A DNA stretch of 64,000 nucleotides from Glandiceps talaboti (Eukaryota > Hemichordata > Enteropneusta > Spengelidae): positions 35,242,332-35,306,331 of the forward strand of contig NC_135549.1 in NCBI RefSeq assembly GCF_964340395.1, in the 5' to 3' direction. Each line of letters starts with the position of its first letter. Within the stretch, counting starts at the first letter, position 1. Under the pieces are notes generated by a model. The model worked only from the letters and a program-made list of their open reading frames with translations, was not told the origin of the DNA and did not search any database. Both the position numbers and the translations under genes were made by a program. This document shows positions 11,868-24,137 of this stretch, in pieces.

Positions 11868-12240
11868 TGCCTGGCAGCCATTTTGTTTGCGAATTTTCAT
11901 GTCCAAAGCCATAACTCAGACATGCTTGAACAGATCTCATTTAAAGTTGGCATTAGGACAGTGTTCTATAACATACATGTGCATATCCATTTTCGTCATG
12001 ATACGATCCAATATGGCTGCCTGGCAGCCACTTTGTTTGTGAATTTTCCATGTCCAAAGCCATAACTCAGACATGCTTGAACAGATCTCATTCAAAGTTG
12101 GTATTAGGACAGCGTTCTATGACATACATGTGCATATCCATTTTTGTCGTGATACGATCCAATATGGCTGCCTGGCAGCCATTTTGTTTGTGAATTTTCC
12201 ATGTCCAAAGCCATAACTCCATTTTCATCGTGATATGATC
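11868..12240. repeat. About 150-bp tandem repeat, 2.5 copies
   Basis: The phrase 'cctggcagcca' followed by 'tttgtttgcgaatttt' and 'gccataactcagacatgctt' recurs at 11870, 12020 and 12171, a period of about 150 bp. A single copy of the same family sits at 15860-15980 behind a 'gtcgtccggatggggac' start. Confidence 0.8.
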
Positions 12241-12519
12241 CCCCATACCCAACCAATCCTTTATTGTTGGAGGCATATTCCATGTCCAACAAGCACACAC
12301 AACATATCTAAGTCTGTTTGTTTTAGGTTCACAAATGTTGTTGCGTGATCAGAGTAGTGATAATTCCTTAAAACCCAATTATAGCGGGGAGTATGTCATT
12401 CTCAATGACTTGTATTTTATTTTTTGGTGTGTTTTACAAAGATTCATGGGACCAGTAGTTGTTAGTATACATTTGCCTCTTTCTATGATTTGATGATGAT
12501 AATGTCTTTTTTTTTAAAG

Positions 12520-12597
12520 GGTATACTTACCAGAAAATTAGAACATGTGTATGCTATGAGTCAATTAGAGAATACCTTCATTGCTCAGAGCTATACG
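12520..12597 (+). CDS. AP5B1: AP5B1 exon b
   Basis: This 78-bp exon, 26 residues from GILTRKLEHVYAM to FIAQSYT, is phase 0 at both ends. The acceptor is a T-rich tract plus 'aaag', and the donor is 'gtgagt'. It continues directly from the previous exon at the position where vertebrate AP5B1 has the helical segment after its ECLRELE motif. The intron before it is 10.5 kb and contains the 45-bp minisatellite. Confidence 0.78.
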
Positions 12598-12640
12598 GTG
12601 AGTTTATCACATCCTTGTCATGTTATCAAATGCTTTTAAC

Positions 12641-12923
12641 AGTTACCAATCATATTCCTTCTATCATGTAATGAGTTACCAATCATAATCCTCCTTTCTC
12701 ATGTTGACAGTTACCAATCAAAATCCTTCTTTCTCATGTTGACAGCTACCAATCATAATCCTCCTTTCTCATGTTGACAGTTACCAATCATAATCCTCCT
12801 TTCTCATGTTGACAGTTACCAATCATAATCCTCCTTTCTCATGTTGACAGCTACCAATCATAATCCTCCTTTCTCATGTTGACAGTTACCAATCATAATC
12901 CTCCTTTCTCATGTTGACAGTTA
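12641..12923. repeat. Minisatellite of 35-bp units in AP5B1 intron
   Basis: About eight units of 'ttaccaatcataatcctcct' plus 'ttctcatgttgacag' lie only 44 bases after the exon b donor. Each unit ends in a pyrimidine-rich tract and an AG, so the array presents a series of splice-acceptor-like sites. Confidence 0.88.
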
Positions 12924-13281
12924 CAAATCATATAATAATAAATGTTTGATTATTGTCATTTTTGCTCCTGTTATACCATGAAAGAATGTACTGATATGAC
13001 TTGAAAGGAATTTAAAAGCAAGGCAAAACTAAAACAGCTTGTCATGAGTGTGTCTTTGGTTTGATTTGTAAATTATTAGTAGATATCTTTGGTGTAAATG
13101 ACTACAGATTGTGACTGGATTGCTACCTCCTTCATTTGCAAAAATGAATGGTCACTTTAAGTGTGCTGTGATAGATATTACATGTATTGTAGATACTTTG
13201 TACTATTTATAGCTTTCATGACAGCTTTTCTAAGCATAATTTACGTAAAGATCTCTGTTCTAATTCCTTTTTTTTTGACAG

Positions 13282-13395
13282 TCATTATTTGTGACAGTAT
13301 TGAAGAATTCAGTTGGAAACATGACCCAATACAGCAATGATCCCCCTGACAATGTGTTAAATGAATTGATGTGTACCAGAAAGGAACCTCTCAAA
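13282..13395 (+). CDS. AP5B1: AP5B1 exon c
   Basis: The exon is 114 bp, 38 residues from SLFVTVLKNSVG to CTRKEPLK, phase 0 at both ends. The acceptor is a long T tract plus 'gacag' and the donor 'gtaggt'. The start LFVTVLKN corresponds to the L-L-x-LALRN helix of vertebrate AP5B1; the rest is a less conserved linker. Confidence 0.78.
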
Positions 13396-13529
13396 GTAGG
13401 TATTATCTCATCTCATAAATGCTTTCTTGAAATGATCATCATGTACAGAGTGAGATAAAATAATAAGATGAAAGCAAGGCCATTAATATGTTACTGGGTA
13501 GGGATTCTATGATCTGAATAGTGTAAACA

Positions 13530-13985
13530 CTGAATTGAACAGACATTCAAAAAGTGTATACAAATATGCCTAGTAAACAAGACCACGCCCATAGCAAACA
13601 GTCAAATGATCGCTTATATTGCAATGATAACAAGGATTAATAGACAAGTTAGTGAATAACCATTCAACAAATGTATGTAAATGTTCCTAGCAACAAGATC
13701 ATGCCCATAGTAACAGCCAAATGATAATGTATATCGCATAGATAACATCAGGAATTCATAGACAAGTGAACAAACATTCAAAAAATGTATGCAGATACAT
13801 GTATGGTAGTAACACGACTGCCCAGAACAATAGCCAAATGATCACGTATATTGCAATGATAACAACAGGGCGGGGTAGGCAACTTGATAATCATTCAGCA
13901 AATATGCATGTGGATGAATATTTTTAAAAACTATACAATTGTGCCACACCACCACTGGTGCTATTTTTGAATTTTTCAATCAAAC
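13530..13985 (+). repeat. Hairpin-end family, 3' array
   Basis: Several 'agcaacaagatcatgcccat' and 'agccaaatgatcacgtatat' units are separated by 'aacaaacattcaaaaaatgt'. The array ends at 'gtgccacaccaccactggtg' plus 'ctattttt'. It is intronic and non-coding. Confidence 0.68.
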
Positions 13986-14126
13986 ATATGATCACTTTAC
14001 ATTAATTTCATTTTATACAATCAGGTATAAATATAAAGTTAAAGTTGTTGATAACTTTTTTTGCTGAAAGAAGTGATTAATGGATTAATCTGTAAAATGC
14101 AAGTGTAATATATTTTTTTTTTGCAG

Positions 14127-14186
14127 CCTTTAATCCTGCCAGATAATTTTACATCTGAGCTCTTCAATGTGAAGAAAAAGGCACAG
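14127..14186 (+). CDS. AP5B1: AP5B1 exon d
   Basis: The 60-bp exon encodes 20 residues, PLILPDNFTSELFNVKKKAQ, phase 0 at both ends. The acceptor is a T11 tract with 'gcag'; the donor 'gtaggt' starts a 72-bp tandem array. It matches the variable linker before the conserved ELRRA-type helix, so the call depends on splice phase and position more than on residue identity. Confidence 0.65.
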
Positions 14187-14470
14187 GTAGGTCATAGCAT
14201 CATTTTTAACTCCTATGAAATAGAGTGTTATTAATAGTGATGTCTGTATGTCACACAGGTAGGTGATAGCATCATTTTTAACTCCTATGAAATAGAGTGT
14301 TATTAATAGTGATGTCTGTATGTCACACAGGTAGGTCATAGCATCATTTTTAACTCCTATGAAATAGAGTGTTATTAATAGTGATGTCTGTATGTCACAC
14401 AGGTAGGTCATACCATCATTTTTAACTCCTATGAAATAGAGTGTTATTAATAGTGATGTCTGTATGTCAC
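14187..14470. repeat. 72-bp tandem array duplicating the exon d donor
   Basis: Four units begin at 14187, 14259, 14331 and 14403. Each starts 'gtaggt(c/g)atagcatcatt' and the first three end '...gtatgtcacacag', so every junction reads acag|gtaggt, an acceptor-like AG directly joined to a copy of the true donor. The fourth unit degenerates after 'gtatgtcac'. Confidence 0.92.
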
Positions 14471-16402
14471 AACTGTTGTTCGCAGAAATCTAATCTTTGG
14501 AGTAAAGAAACAGAAATCATTTACAAACAGACGAACACAATAGCTAACTCCCTGTACATAGAAAGTCGGCATATACTGTCAATAGTTGGAATGGCAGGAA
14601 TTATCACTATATCGCTCAATCCCAACACAACTTTCACTGTATAAATACTCAAAAATGAGCAATCTTTTTAAGGCAAAATATATTTTAAAATGTTTATTTC
14701 CGAAAATATGACTACAGATAAAAGGGTAGTTTAGAATAATGCCATCCTGAGAGATAAGATACTTATTGTTAATCATGCTTCGCTATCGAGAGTTTGGTGA
14801 GGTGTAATTTAAGTAAATGAAGACAATTGTAAGTTCAATAGACACACCCTTTATGTAGCTGTACTGTGTAATCTAAAATGACCTAGTTTCTCTCTCTGGA
14901 GTATGATTTCATTAAAGGTTTACATCAAAATATGAGTAAAATCTTACCATTTTGCCTTATTCCGATCCTTTGAATGAAAATTCACTGGAATCGGTAATGC
15001 TATAATATAATATATAATAATGAAAAATGTTGGGAGGACTTTAGAGGAATATCACTTATGGTTGTTGTGTATACTTAGGAGGTGTAAAGGTTGACGTTTT
15101 ACACCCACAACTAATTGTTCAACATTTCCCATTCAATCTTCAAGTCGTAACAATTGGGAGCTTGGTACTTGCCATGTATATGAATAAAAGTATAACAATA
15201 TTATTTTATTTATGACTAAATTGGCACTAGCACTGCGGCCCAGCGAAGATCTCAATTGTCCAGTATTCCCCGAAGCATTTAGGCACTAATATTTGATTGA
15301 CAGTAGCGGTAGTGGTAGCAATGACTCAGATTTTCACAAAACCCCTTTGATCCCCTTACGCGTATTAAACTAAAATATACGGAATAACTCAAAACTCTCA
15401 TTTTATTTGCCACACAGTTTTCATGAAATTAAAAACTGATTTTTGCGAAAGCAAATGCTAGTACAGTCTGTATGTATTACGTGTAATTTACTTACAGAAT
15501 ACAGAAGTTAAGGTCTGTATTTATGTAGGTGTACATGGTAAAATGTGCCGGTCTACAAATTATAATGGTTTTCTTAATGAGTTTTAACAACATAGTCAGT
15601 GATAGCACATCATTTTCCAGAAATGAATTTAAAAAAATGACAAATCTAAAACCAAGAGATTTTTTACAAAACCCCTTTGGTCTCTATTTATTAGTCGTCC
15701 GGATGGGGACTTATGGATTGGGTTCCGTCTGTCTGTGCGTCCGTCCGTCTGTCCGCAGCCGTTTCTTGGAGATGCCTGGACCGATTTTTTCAAACTTGAT
15801 ACAGGGGCAACATACTATGGCATACATATGCATGTCAATTTGTTTTATGATACCATCCAATATGGCCTAGCAGCCATTTTGTTTGCGAATTTTCCATGTC
15901 CAAAGCCATAACTCAGACATGCTTGAACAGATCTCGTTCAAAGTTGGTATTAGGCCAGTGTTCTATGACATACACTTCACTTTATGTAAACAACACGCCT
16001 TCACTAGGACATAAACAATATGCTGGATGGTCCATGTTGCGGTATAAGACAGCAAGGCATAGTCAGAAAACAAGCACTAAACTTGCATGATGGATATTTT
16101 AACACAGGTATACTATTACATATAATGTGTACTAGCCATGACTACATTTGTCTGTGAAATTTACATCAGAATAAAACTTTATAAAGCAGTGTCTTTCAGT
16201 CTCTGGTTGACCACACCTTCCTCACTCATTCACTACCAGAGGAACTATGGTTACTGCTAGTGGTCGGTTCGAATGAATTTGGCTAAATCACACCACCAGA
16301 TGTTAATGTTGGAGTATATTGCTCTACGCTTGAGGAATCTGACCAATATTCAACGTTGGGTTCTGGCGAAAACGGGTTGTGAAGTTGACCTTCTGGTTGA
16401 CC
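14471..16402. other. Intron sequence with repeats
   Basis: Apart from the inverted duplication listed at 15040-15690, this holds a 'gtcgtccggatggggac' repeat copy with TC/TG runs (15690-15980). An open stretch at 14486-14643 follows an AG but does not match AP5B1, and phase does not require it. No other gene is supported. Confidence 0.5.
15040..15690 (+). repeat. Dispersed repeat, inverted partner at 45155-46030
   Basis: Distinctive phrases such as 'gacgttttacaccca', 'actgcggcccagcgaagatc' and 'aaaccaagagattttttaca' reappear as reverse complement at 45155-46030 in the same relative order. It is an interspersed repeat or an old inverted duplication; no terminal repeats were seen. Confidence 0.8.
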
Positions 16403-16435
16403 TACAGCTCATAGAGTGTGTGGCATATGTACATG
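16403..16435 (+). other. 33-bp exact duplicate of AP5B1 exon e
   Basis: The 33 bases beginning 'tacagctcatagagtgtgtg' are identical to 16916-16948 inside exon e, while flanks on both sides differ. The copy lies 392 bp before the exon in the preceding intron. It looks like an exon scrap inserted as filler rather than a usable alternative exon, since no acceptor-donor pair frames it well. Confidence 0.8.
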
Positions 16436-16794
16436 GCTTTGCATGTAAAGATACACTGACAAACGTGTTTGTGTTCCTGCAGTGACGTCACAAAGTTCCA
16501 AACGCCGTCCTATCCATATGCAAATGAGAGGTACTTACCTGAAGGTGCTCTGTGGCTGAGCCGAGAGTGCCTAATTTTTTGCGCAATTTCTTGTGTTAGA
16601 ATTATATTGTACTATTACAAACCCGATTTCCTTTATTTTTATGGCAAAATAAACATAATTACAAAAAAAATTATCAACCTTTGCATGTACACTTTAACAT
16701 AAACTTTATGTCCGCTACAATGATTTGTTATGTTTAACATAAACATTTGATATTTCAGCTGTCATAACTCTATTTCCCTGTCACAATCTTATAG

Positions 16795-16962
16795 AGAAAA
16801 GTGTTGAAGCAGAAGCTTGCATCCAATGTTGATACGAAAGAACTCAAGAGAGCTTTGTCATTTGTGATGGAGTCATCAACACTGATGACAACACAGTGTC
16901 TATATTATATAATGGTACAGCTCATAGAGTGTGTGGCATATGTACATGACCTTTCACCTGCT
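16795..16962 (+). CDS. AP5B1: AP5B1 exon e
   Basis: This 168-bp exon, 56 residues from RKVLKQKLASNV to VHDLSPA, is phase 0 at both ends with acceptor 'cttatag' and donor 'gtaagt'. The core VDTKELKRALSFVMESSTLM fits the conserved helix of vertebrate AP5B1 that reads ELRxAV-x-LLDTSYLL, as remembered. This is one of the two best-matching exons. An upstream start at 16759 is excluded because the frame has TAG at 16792-16794. Confidence 0.85.
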
Positions 16963-17966
16963 GTAAGTAATGTCTTTGCACATTCTTTATTGGACTGTGT
17001 GTGTACCACTTTATTTCATTATTAAATTGACTGTATAGCACATGCCATGAAAACTAATTATCATGATTGTGTATAGTACTTCATATCAACATAACCATGA
17101 CCATGCCCTTAGCAACAGTCAAATGATAGAGTTTATTGCAAATATAACAACAAGGATGGCAGTGGAGGATGGAAGGGGTGCAGAGCATGATGGGTAAAAA
17201 TAACTGAAAGCTCATTACGCAGTGAGCCTCCATTGTGCACACTTCGATCGTGCAGGTACGTTTACAATGGTGGCTGGCTCAGTGCTCACCAGCCGTAGTT
17301 TGTGGCATCAACTCGCCGTAACTTTCACAATAATTCATCATATTGTATACTATAAATCTTTCTCCCTCCATGCCAGAAGAATCGTTTTTGGAATTATTGA
17401 TAGGAATACTGTGATTTTTCGGCGATTTCGTGAAGAATACTCGACCTCGCTGAGGTCGTAAATTTTGGCTCAGTTATTCGCCCAAAATTTAAAAATTTTG
17501 CAAAATAGATGGATTCTTGTGTACAGTACTTTTAAAGGGCTATAGTTCGAAATAGACAAAGCCTACTCAAGATTTTCAGTAGAAAGTGGGTGATCTGCTC
17601 CAGAGTCGAAGATGACCTCCTTTGACAAGTGATGTGATGTGACAATGCAAACAGGCGAGCTTCTCACAACTTGCTCAACTACTGCTGTAATTTAAATCAC
17701 CGTGCACACCCAATTTCATCATTGACCCTACATGAAAGGGTATATGATTTCGCACGTTTGAGATATTTTCAAGTAACATGTAACTTGCAAATTCGATATC
17801 ACCCTGCAATCGTGTGTAATAGTGACACCAGAATGAAGGCAACTCGCGTAAGGTCATATGTTTGAGTACAGTGTCCTGAGTACAGCGCCTCAACTTTATT
17901 CAGTCTAACTGACTAAAACGTTAGATGTCTACCTTCCAAAATACAAACATTTGCTCAAAAACATAA

Positions 17967-17997
<31 letters not shown>

Positions 17998-19716
17998 ATA
18001 CAACTACAACAAGACTTCGGCCTTTGTATTATAAAGTTATCTATAACCACAAATTGTGCAAGTCTCTCAGTTTTGCATATTTTAATCCAACATTGTTTTG
18101 CTAACTTTTCTGGTGACGCGACAAACATGTAGCAAAATGTGCTCAGGCTATGTAAATTGTGGTAACGTATGATGAGGTAGTTTTGATCATGTAAGCATTG
18201 TGAAATATTATATAACTAGCAAGGTAGATGTAATATATGTAATTTTGAGCTGGAATGGCAAAATTTGTAGATACTGACATATATCATTTGATATTTTTAG
18301 TGACTGGAATGAAAGCCATGTGAAGAGGAAAATATTCACTACATCGATCTGCAATACGAGTGTTTTCTGAACATATTAAAGCTTAGACATAAAATAGGCC
18401 TTGAAGGTCTCAATTGTCTATCATACAAATTTGTAATAGATGACGTTGCTGTACATTATTTTTTTAAACAATTAGTTTGTAAGATGTGAGCTAAATTATT
18501 TCTTTAGCTATCATCAGGGGGTAGGAAAGGGGTTTACGTTAAATTACATTCAGCTGTTTTTCTCGCACAAGACAAATTTATAGAAGTCAACACAGAGATG
18601 GTTTAATACGAGACAAAATGTAACATGAAGAACAGAAGAAAGTCCAGAGTTGGCACAGCAAATCGACTAGCGATAGCGATGAATCTGAAAATAAACAGAA
18701 AAATGTCTTGATAAGAGTGAAAAGGACAACATTTTAAGGATACAAGAGGAAATGCTGACAATTAGTGTTACGTGTAACGATCACTGCACGACATGAGAGT
18801 ATCAATAAACACATCTGGCCAGCAAGTGTAGGACAGTCGTCAATGGCCAAGCCACTTCGCATGTTATATGCACGCACAATGGGTCGCCATCTTGAAAACA
18901 TCGAAAATCAACAAAAAGTAATGACAATTTACACACATTATAAAGTGGGGTATTCGGGAGATCAATGCAAAACCATGAAATTCATGATGATAATTAATAG
19001 AAAAGTGACAAAAGCATACATAGAAACATATTTTTGTGTTAAAACGACCGAGGTGAAAAACCCGGAAATGTAGATATCGATAACATTGACTTGTCGAGTA
19101 CCAAATTTTGTGTTCGTTTTAGACACACTATACAAACTGAAAACACGATTACCATGTTGCATTACACTTGTAATGGTCAAAAATAGTGATCGTCTGAATG
19201 ATAGACTAATGACGCGAATGGTAATAAAACAGATAAAAGCATGAGGTACTCACCAATGTCATCAGTGTATGCTCTATCACGAAACAGTCACATGGGTGTC
19301 ACGTGAGAGCCTTCCGACCTCCTCTGAAGGATGGTAGGCAATTGTATATACATTATTTTAAAATATGCAAATGTCCTCAGCAACAAGACCACCTTCATAA
19401 CAACAGGTAAACAGTGACATATAACGCAAAGATAACACTAATGAAGGGAAGGGAAATGAGTAAACATTCCAAAAACGTTGATATGACTATGACTATATGA
19501 CTAGCAACAAGACCATGCCCATATAGCAATTTTAAACGATGGTGTATATTATCTTCAAAAAATGTATGCAAATATGTTTAGCAACAAAACCACTTCATCA
19601 TAAATAAAATGAAAGTTTACTCAACACTTGTGCTACCAAGCCATTGGCGCTTTAATTTTTTTATTTCACGTTACAGACACTGTTCAGTGTACTTCTGGTT
19701 ATACTTTTGTTTTCAG
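16963..19716. other. Intron sequence, no gene recognised
   Basis: Contains a short hairpin-family scrap at 17085-17160, an (aaat)n microsatellite at 17965-18000 and further family units at 19360-19600. A cluster of CpG-bearing sequence at 17160-17470 has open frames but no resemblance that I recognise. Confidence 0.45.
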
Positions 19717-19791
19717 ACTTTCAAGAGCCTTTTCCTACATTGTGTGTCTACAGCTGATTTGTCAGTATTTCATCTTGTGTTTCTCCTCAAG
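19717..19791 (+). CDS. AP5B1: AP5B1 exon f
   Basis: The 75-bp exon gives 25 residues, beginning TFKSLFLHCVSTADLSVFH and ending VFLLK, phase 0 at both ends. Acceptor 'ttgttttcag', donor 'gtgagt'. It fills the gap expected from vertebrate AP5B1 between the ELRxA helix and the DEALLLRRL block (LFKPQLVRLLGTAQ-type region), which supports the gene model. Confidence 0.78.
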
Positions 19792-19844
19792 GTGAGTCCC
19801 TTCAGTGTTCAGTATGCCATATTTCAGTCACTAAAGTTCCATCC

Positions 19845-19897
19845 ATTTTTAGCACCACTGAACTGAGGTTCAGTAGTGCTATAGGGATCGCCTGGCA

Positions 19898-19933
<36 letters not shown>

Positions 19934-21605
19934 CAACTTAAAGTCAAAAACCGCTGAACCAATTGCCATGATATGTGGTGGGTTCATTACCTTGGGTGTC
20001 TAGTTGGGAAATTGTTCAAATCAAAATGATCGCATCACCGGTTTGGGATTTGGGTCAAAAAATGTGATTTTTGGTCAAAAAACTTAAACTCAAAAAACTG
20101 CTGAGCAGATTGCATGTCGGAAACGCTTCAGTAAAACCAAACTACGGATAACCTGAGTTCATCAATAGGCAAGTTGGGTTGTTGACAATCTCTAAATCTG
20201 TTTGCAATGTCAACTGTAATAGGATTATAAAAGTTGTAACAGCTGATAACGTCCCTTGTCTCAAACGATTCACTCCTTGAAAGTAACCTTGCACTTGGAA
20301 CTACAGTTTTTCTCGTTCCATAGTTAGTTAAATAATTTTTTGAAAAATTAAGCACAGAGATACTTAAATAGCAAATTCCCATATCTGATGTCCATATACA
20401 TGTACCATATGTAACATCGTGCACGATGTATTCTAATGTTATGATCGCGATCGGATCGTGACCTTTCACCCAAGCCAAATCGTGACCTTTCACCCAAGCC
20501 AGTTGTGCCTCGTACTTGCATACATTCAGTCGACAGCATTTCAGTCTTGACCTAGTACCTGTACCAGCAACGACTCAGGCTTATCAGATGTAATTTAAAA
20601 AAGCAAACACTTAGTTATGGTAATAAGCTGATAAGGATTGATAGGAAAGTGCAAGAATTGCACTTTGCTGGTAAAGGTGATGTTCTCCTCATGGGGCTGA
20701 AATTTGGGTGAAATATTCTTCAGGGTGTTTTTACTAAGAATTGTTCATGACATGATGGTCCCTTCAGTGATATGCAAATTAGGGCGAAAAATGTGTCTTT
20801 TTCATCAAAAGGATATAATTCCAAAAGAACTGAGCAGATTGGGCTGAAATTTAATGGGAATGCATCTAGGGATGTATGGACAAAGAAATATTAAGCATAC
20901 AATGATTCCACAAGTGATATGCAAATTAGGTGTGAAAATGTTCATTTTTGGTCAAAAACAAAATCTCAAAAACTACTTGGTCAATAAGTCTGAATCTTGG
21001 AAGGATGTTTCTGAAAGAGTTATTCTCCAGATTTTCTTCAAAACATTTTGACAAAATTGGCCGTAGCAACCATGACCACGCCCTAAGCAACAACCAAATG
21101 ACAGTATATTTTGGTCAGATAACATCATCTGGTAGGCAAGTGAGTAAACATTCATGTATGTATGCAAAATGTATGCAAATATCCCTAGCAACCATGACCA
21201 CACCCATAGCAACAGCCAAACAGTCGTGTATTTCATGATAACAAGGATTCTTGGATAATTGAATATATATTAAAAAATGTATGTAAATTTGCCTAGCTAC
21301 GAGACCACGCCCATAGCAACAGCCAAATAATCACGTATATTGCAAAGATAATATCAGGAATTCATAAACAAGTGAATAAAAACATACAAAAATGTATGCA
21401 AATATATCTAACAACATGACCACGCTCATAGCAACAGCCAAATGATCGCATATATCGCAAAGATGGCAACATGATTGGATAGGCAACTGGATAGTCACTC
21501 AACAAATAACCACTTATTGTTAGCATGGACTACCATATGGATAAACATTTTTAGAAACTGTACAGTTGTGCTATAACGCCATCGGCGGTATTTTTAAATT
21601 TAGCC
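19845..21605 (+). repeat. Hairpin-end family, broken near-complete copy
   Basis: The 5' hairpin 'tttttagcaccactgaactg' at 19847 leads into (GT)n and 'tgggttcattaccttgggtg'. After an interruption at about 20115-20690 the middle ('ttttggtcaaaaac', 'cctaagcaacaaccaaatga') and 3' end ('gtgctataacgccatcggcg') follow. The interruption carries unrelated sequence with open minus-strand frames that I do not recognise. Confidence 0.65.
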
Positions 21606-22189
21606 TTGACATCCTGACTATTACAATGAAGTATGTAAACTTACTGAAGCGTAATTATAGCAATGTTAAGTGAGTTTGAATTTCATTTATTATTTGCCAT
21701 GGAAATGAGTGTGCATATTCTGCCTATGTACGGGATCACGAAAGCTGGATGAAGTCGAGGATGGCAAGCTCCAGGGTGCAAATAAAAGTCACTGAATGTG
21801 AAACACGCGACATTACAAGTGTTTATGTATATCTAGTCTAGCAGTTTTGATTTATTTTGCCATAATATGGGGACATAACATTTTAGCATTTATACCCACA
21901 GACACTGACAATTAGTCAGGAAGTGTGAGTAAATATCGGTAAATGTTGGTTAATAAGACATGTAGACTGTAGTTTTTGTTTACTGATGTCTATTACAACC
22001 ACCAGCAATGCATTTTTTCACAATGCTGTTAAGTTTTATTCACCTGTTGACTACGCTCGTCATAGGCTATGTGCTAACGATGTCTCTCTATGACGTCATA
22101 AAATCCTGTGGTCTAGGTGGGACCGGAAATACCCGAAAACTCTCGAAGTAAATCCGAAGGGAACTGACTGAAAAAAGGTCATTTTTAGC

Positions 22190-22870
22190 ACAACTGAACT
22201 GATAAGGTTCAGTAGTGCTATAGGCATGGCAAAGTGTCTGTCTGTCTGTGTGTGTGTGTGTGTATGTGTGTAAACAACTTAAAGTCAAAAACTGCTGGAC
22301 CGATTGCTTTGATATTTGGTGGTCATGATACTTCTGGTGTCTAGTTGGGAAATTGTTCAAATGAAAGTGATTGCATCAGGGATGTGGGTTTTGGGTCAAA
22401 AAATGTGATTTTTGGTCAAAAAACTAAAACTCAGAAACTACTGGGCAGATTGGTGCGAAATTTGGTGGGAACATTCTTAAGGGGGTGTAAAGTAAGATTT
22501 GTTCATGACGGGATGATTCCATCAGTGATATGCAAATTAGGGCTGAAAATGTGTCTTTTTGGTTAAAAATCTATAATTCCAAAACCACTGAGCAGATTGG
22601 GCTGAAATTTAATGGAAATGCATTTAGGGATGTATGGACGAAGATATGTTAAGCATACCATGATTCCATGAGTGATATGGAATTAAGGTGTAAAAATGTG
22701 AATTTTGGTCAAAAACTTATATCTCAAAAAATACTAAGTGAATGAGTTTGAAACTTGGTGAGATGTTTCTAGAAGTGTTATTCTTTGTCATTGCTTTTCC
22801 TCAAAAATCTTCAACTTTGAAATTACCCAGTAGATTGAGCTTAACTTTGTTGAGAATGTGTAGATTTGTC
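22190..22870 (+). repeat. Hairpin-end family, 5' half
   Basis: It starts 'tttttagcacaactgaactg', with (TG)n at 22240-22270 and repeated 'ttttggtcaaaaa' blocks near 22410, 22560 and 22710. The 3' array of 'agcaacagccaaatg' units is missing. Confidence 0.72.
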
Positions 22871-22885
22871 CTCATTAATAGCTGA

Positions 22886-23390
22886 CACACTTAGCCTGTT
22901 CAGACTACGAATTTTGTGTAGGGCCAGGCCATGGCCAGGTCCTGGTCTGGGACAAAAAACCAGGTGTGAACGGTTTAGCCAGGGCCTGGCCCGGACAAGT
23001 TTTGGTCCCAGACGAGAAGGTGGTTCAGGCCCTGGCCTGGGCCGGACCTGGTCTTGTCCCAGAGCAAAAACGTCCGTGTGAATGCAGACCTTGTCCCAGA
23101 TGACGCCCTCTCATGTTGACCTACAGTATATGTTGACCTTTTTACTGTTGTCTAAGCGTCCCATGAATGTGTAATGTTATTATCAGTTGGAAAGTAAACA
23201 ATTATCGAAGTCAGCCATATTTAACAATAGTAGCATTGATGTGACTGAGGGCGCTGTTTTTGTCCTAGACTCGATGACCACAAATATGCAATCTGAACGC
23301 AGACCAAAAGTTAACACCTGATTAATTTGTTTACTGGGACCAGGCCGTGGCAAGGTTTTTTACATATGTGAACACCCTTACTGAGAACAG
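22886..23390. repeat. GC-rich CCTGG/CCAGG quasi-palindromic repeat
   Basis: In an otherwise AT-rich setting, 22910-23060 is packed with 'ggccagg', 'cctggcc', 'ggtcctggtctgggac' and their inverses. A weaker inverted echo lies at 23330-23390 ('gaccaggccgtggcaaggtt'). It looks like a foldback-type interspersed repeat. The open frame through it has no other support. Confidence 0.55.
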
Positions 23391-24137
23391 TACATTGTTA
23401 ATTAACTATAATGTTTACTTTACTATTTCCTCTGGTGGTAAAGCCTGTAGCATGGCCAGTTTGGTTTATGACTGGATTATGTAATATATTGTAAGACAGC
23501 TGTTTCATCACCTACCCATATAAACTGAATGTAGCTGGCTTTAACAATATTACAATAAGACAACCAAGAAAGATAAACCTGTTACATTGGTATGACTTGG
23601 TTCCAAATTGATTTAAAAAAATAAAGAAGTACAAAACCTTGTAGACACATCCCTTTAAAGTTTGATTAGGATGTTGCTATACTTGTCTTGTACACTTCCA
23701 ACATAGGATGGCTGGATTATGATGATGGAAATTAGGTATGAAAATTTTGTTTTGGTTACAACTTTAAATCTTCAAAAAATTATATATCTATCATTGCCCT
23801 GAACATGAAGTTGTGCGGCAACGCAATATTTGCGCTATTTTTAGGTGTTTGCAGACGCTTTTTTAAAGTTTTAAAACCAGTATACATTTCACAAACATGT
23901 TGTCTAGCAAAATAGCAATAGTGAATGTGAGCATTTTGAATCACCTTTAAAGTCAAAAAGACTGATTGCCTTGGTATTTAGTGGGGACATTACTTAGAGT
24001 GTGTAGATGGAAATTGTTGAAATTAAAATGATTGCATCAGAGATGTACGTTTTGGGTTGAAAAATGTGATTCTTGGCGTGAGAAAATGCTTTGACTAGAA
24101 ATGAAATGTTATTATTTTGTTGATGAAATCATTGAAA

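Noticed and set aside
14441-14644. Open frame after 'cgcag' at 14486 as an extra AP5B1 exon
   Set aside because: Exon d and exon e join in phase without it, there is no good donor, and it does not match AP5B1.
22866-23081. Gly/Pro/Arg-rich open frame
   Set aside because: Caused by the CCTGG/CCAGG repeat block; no support from resemblance or splicing.
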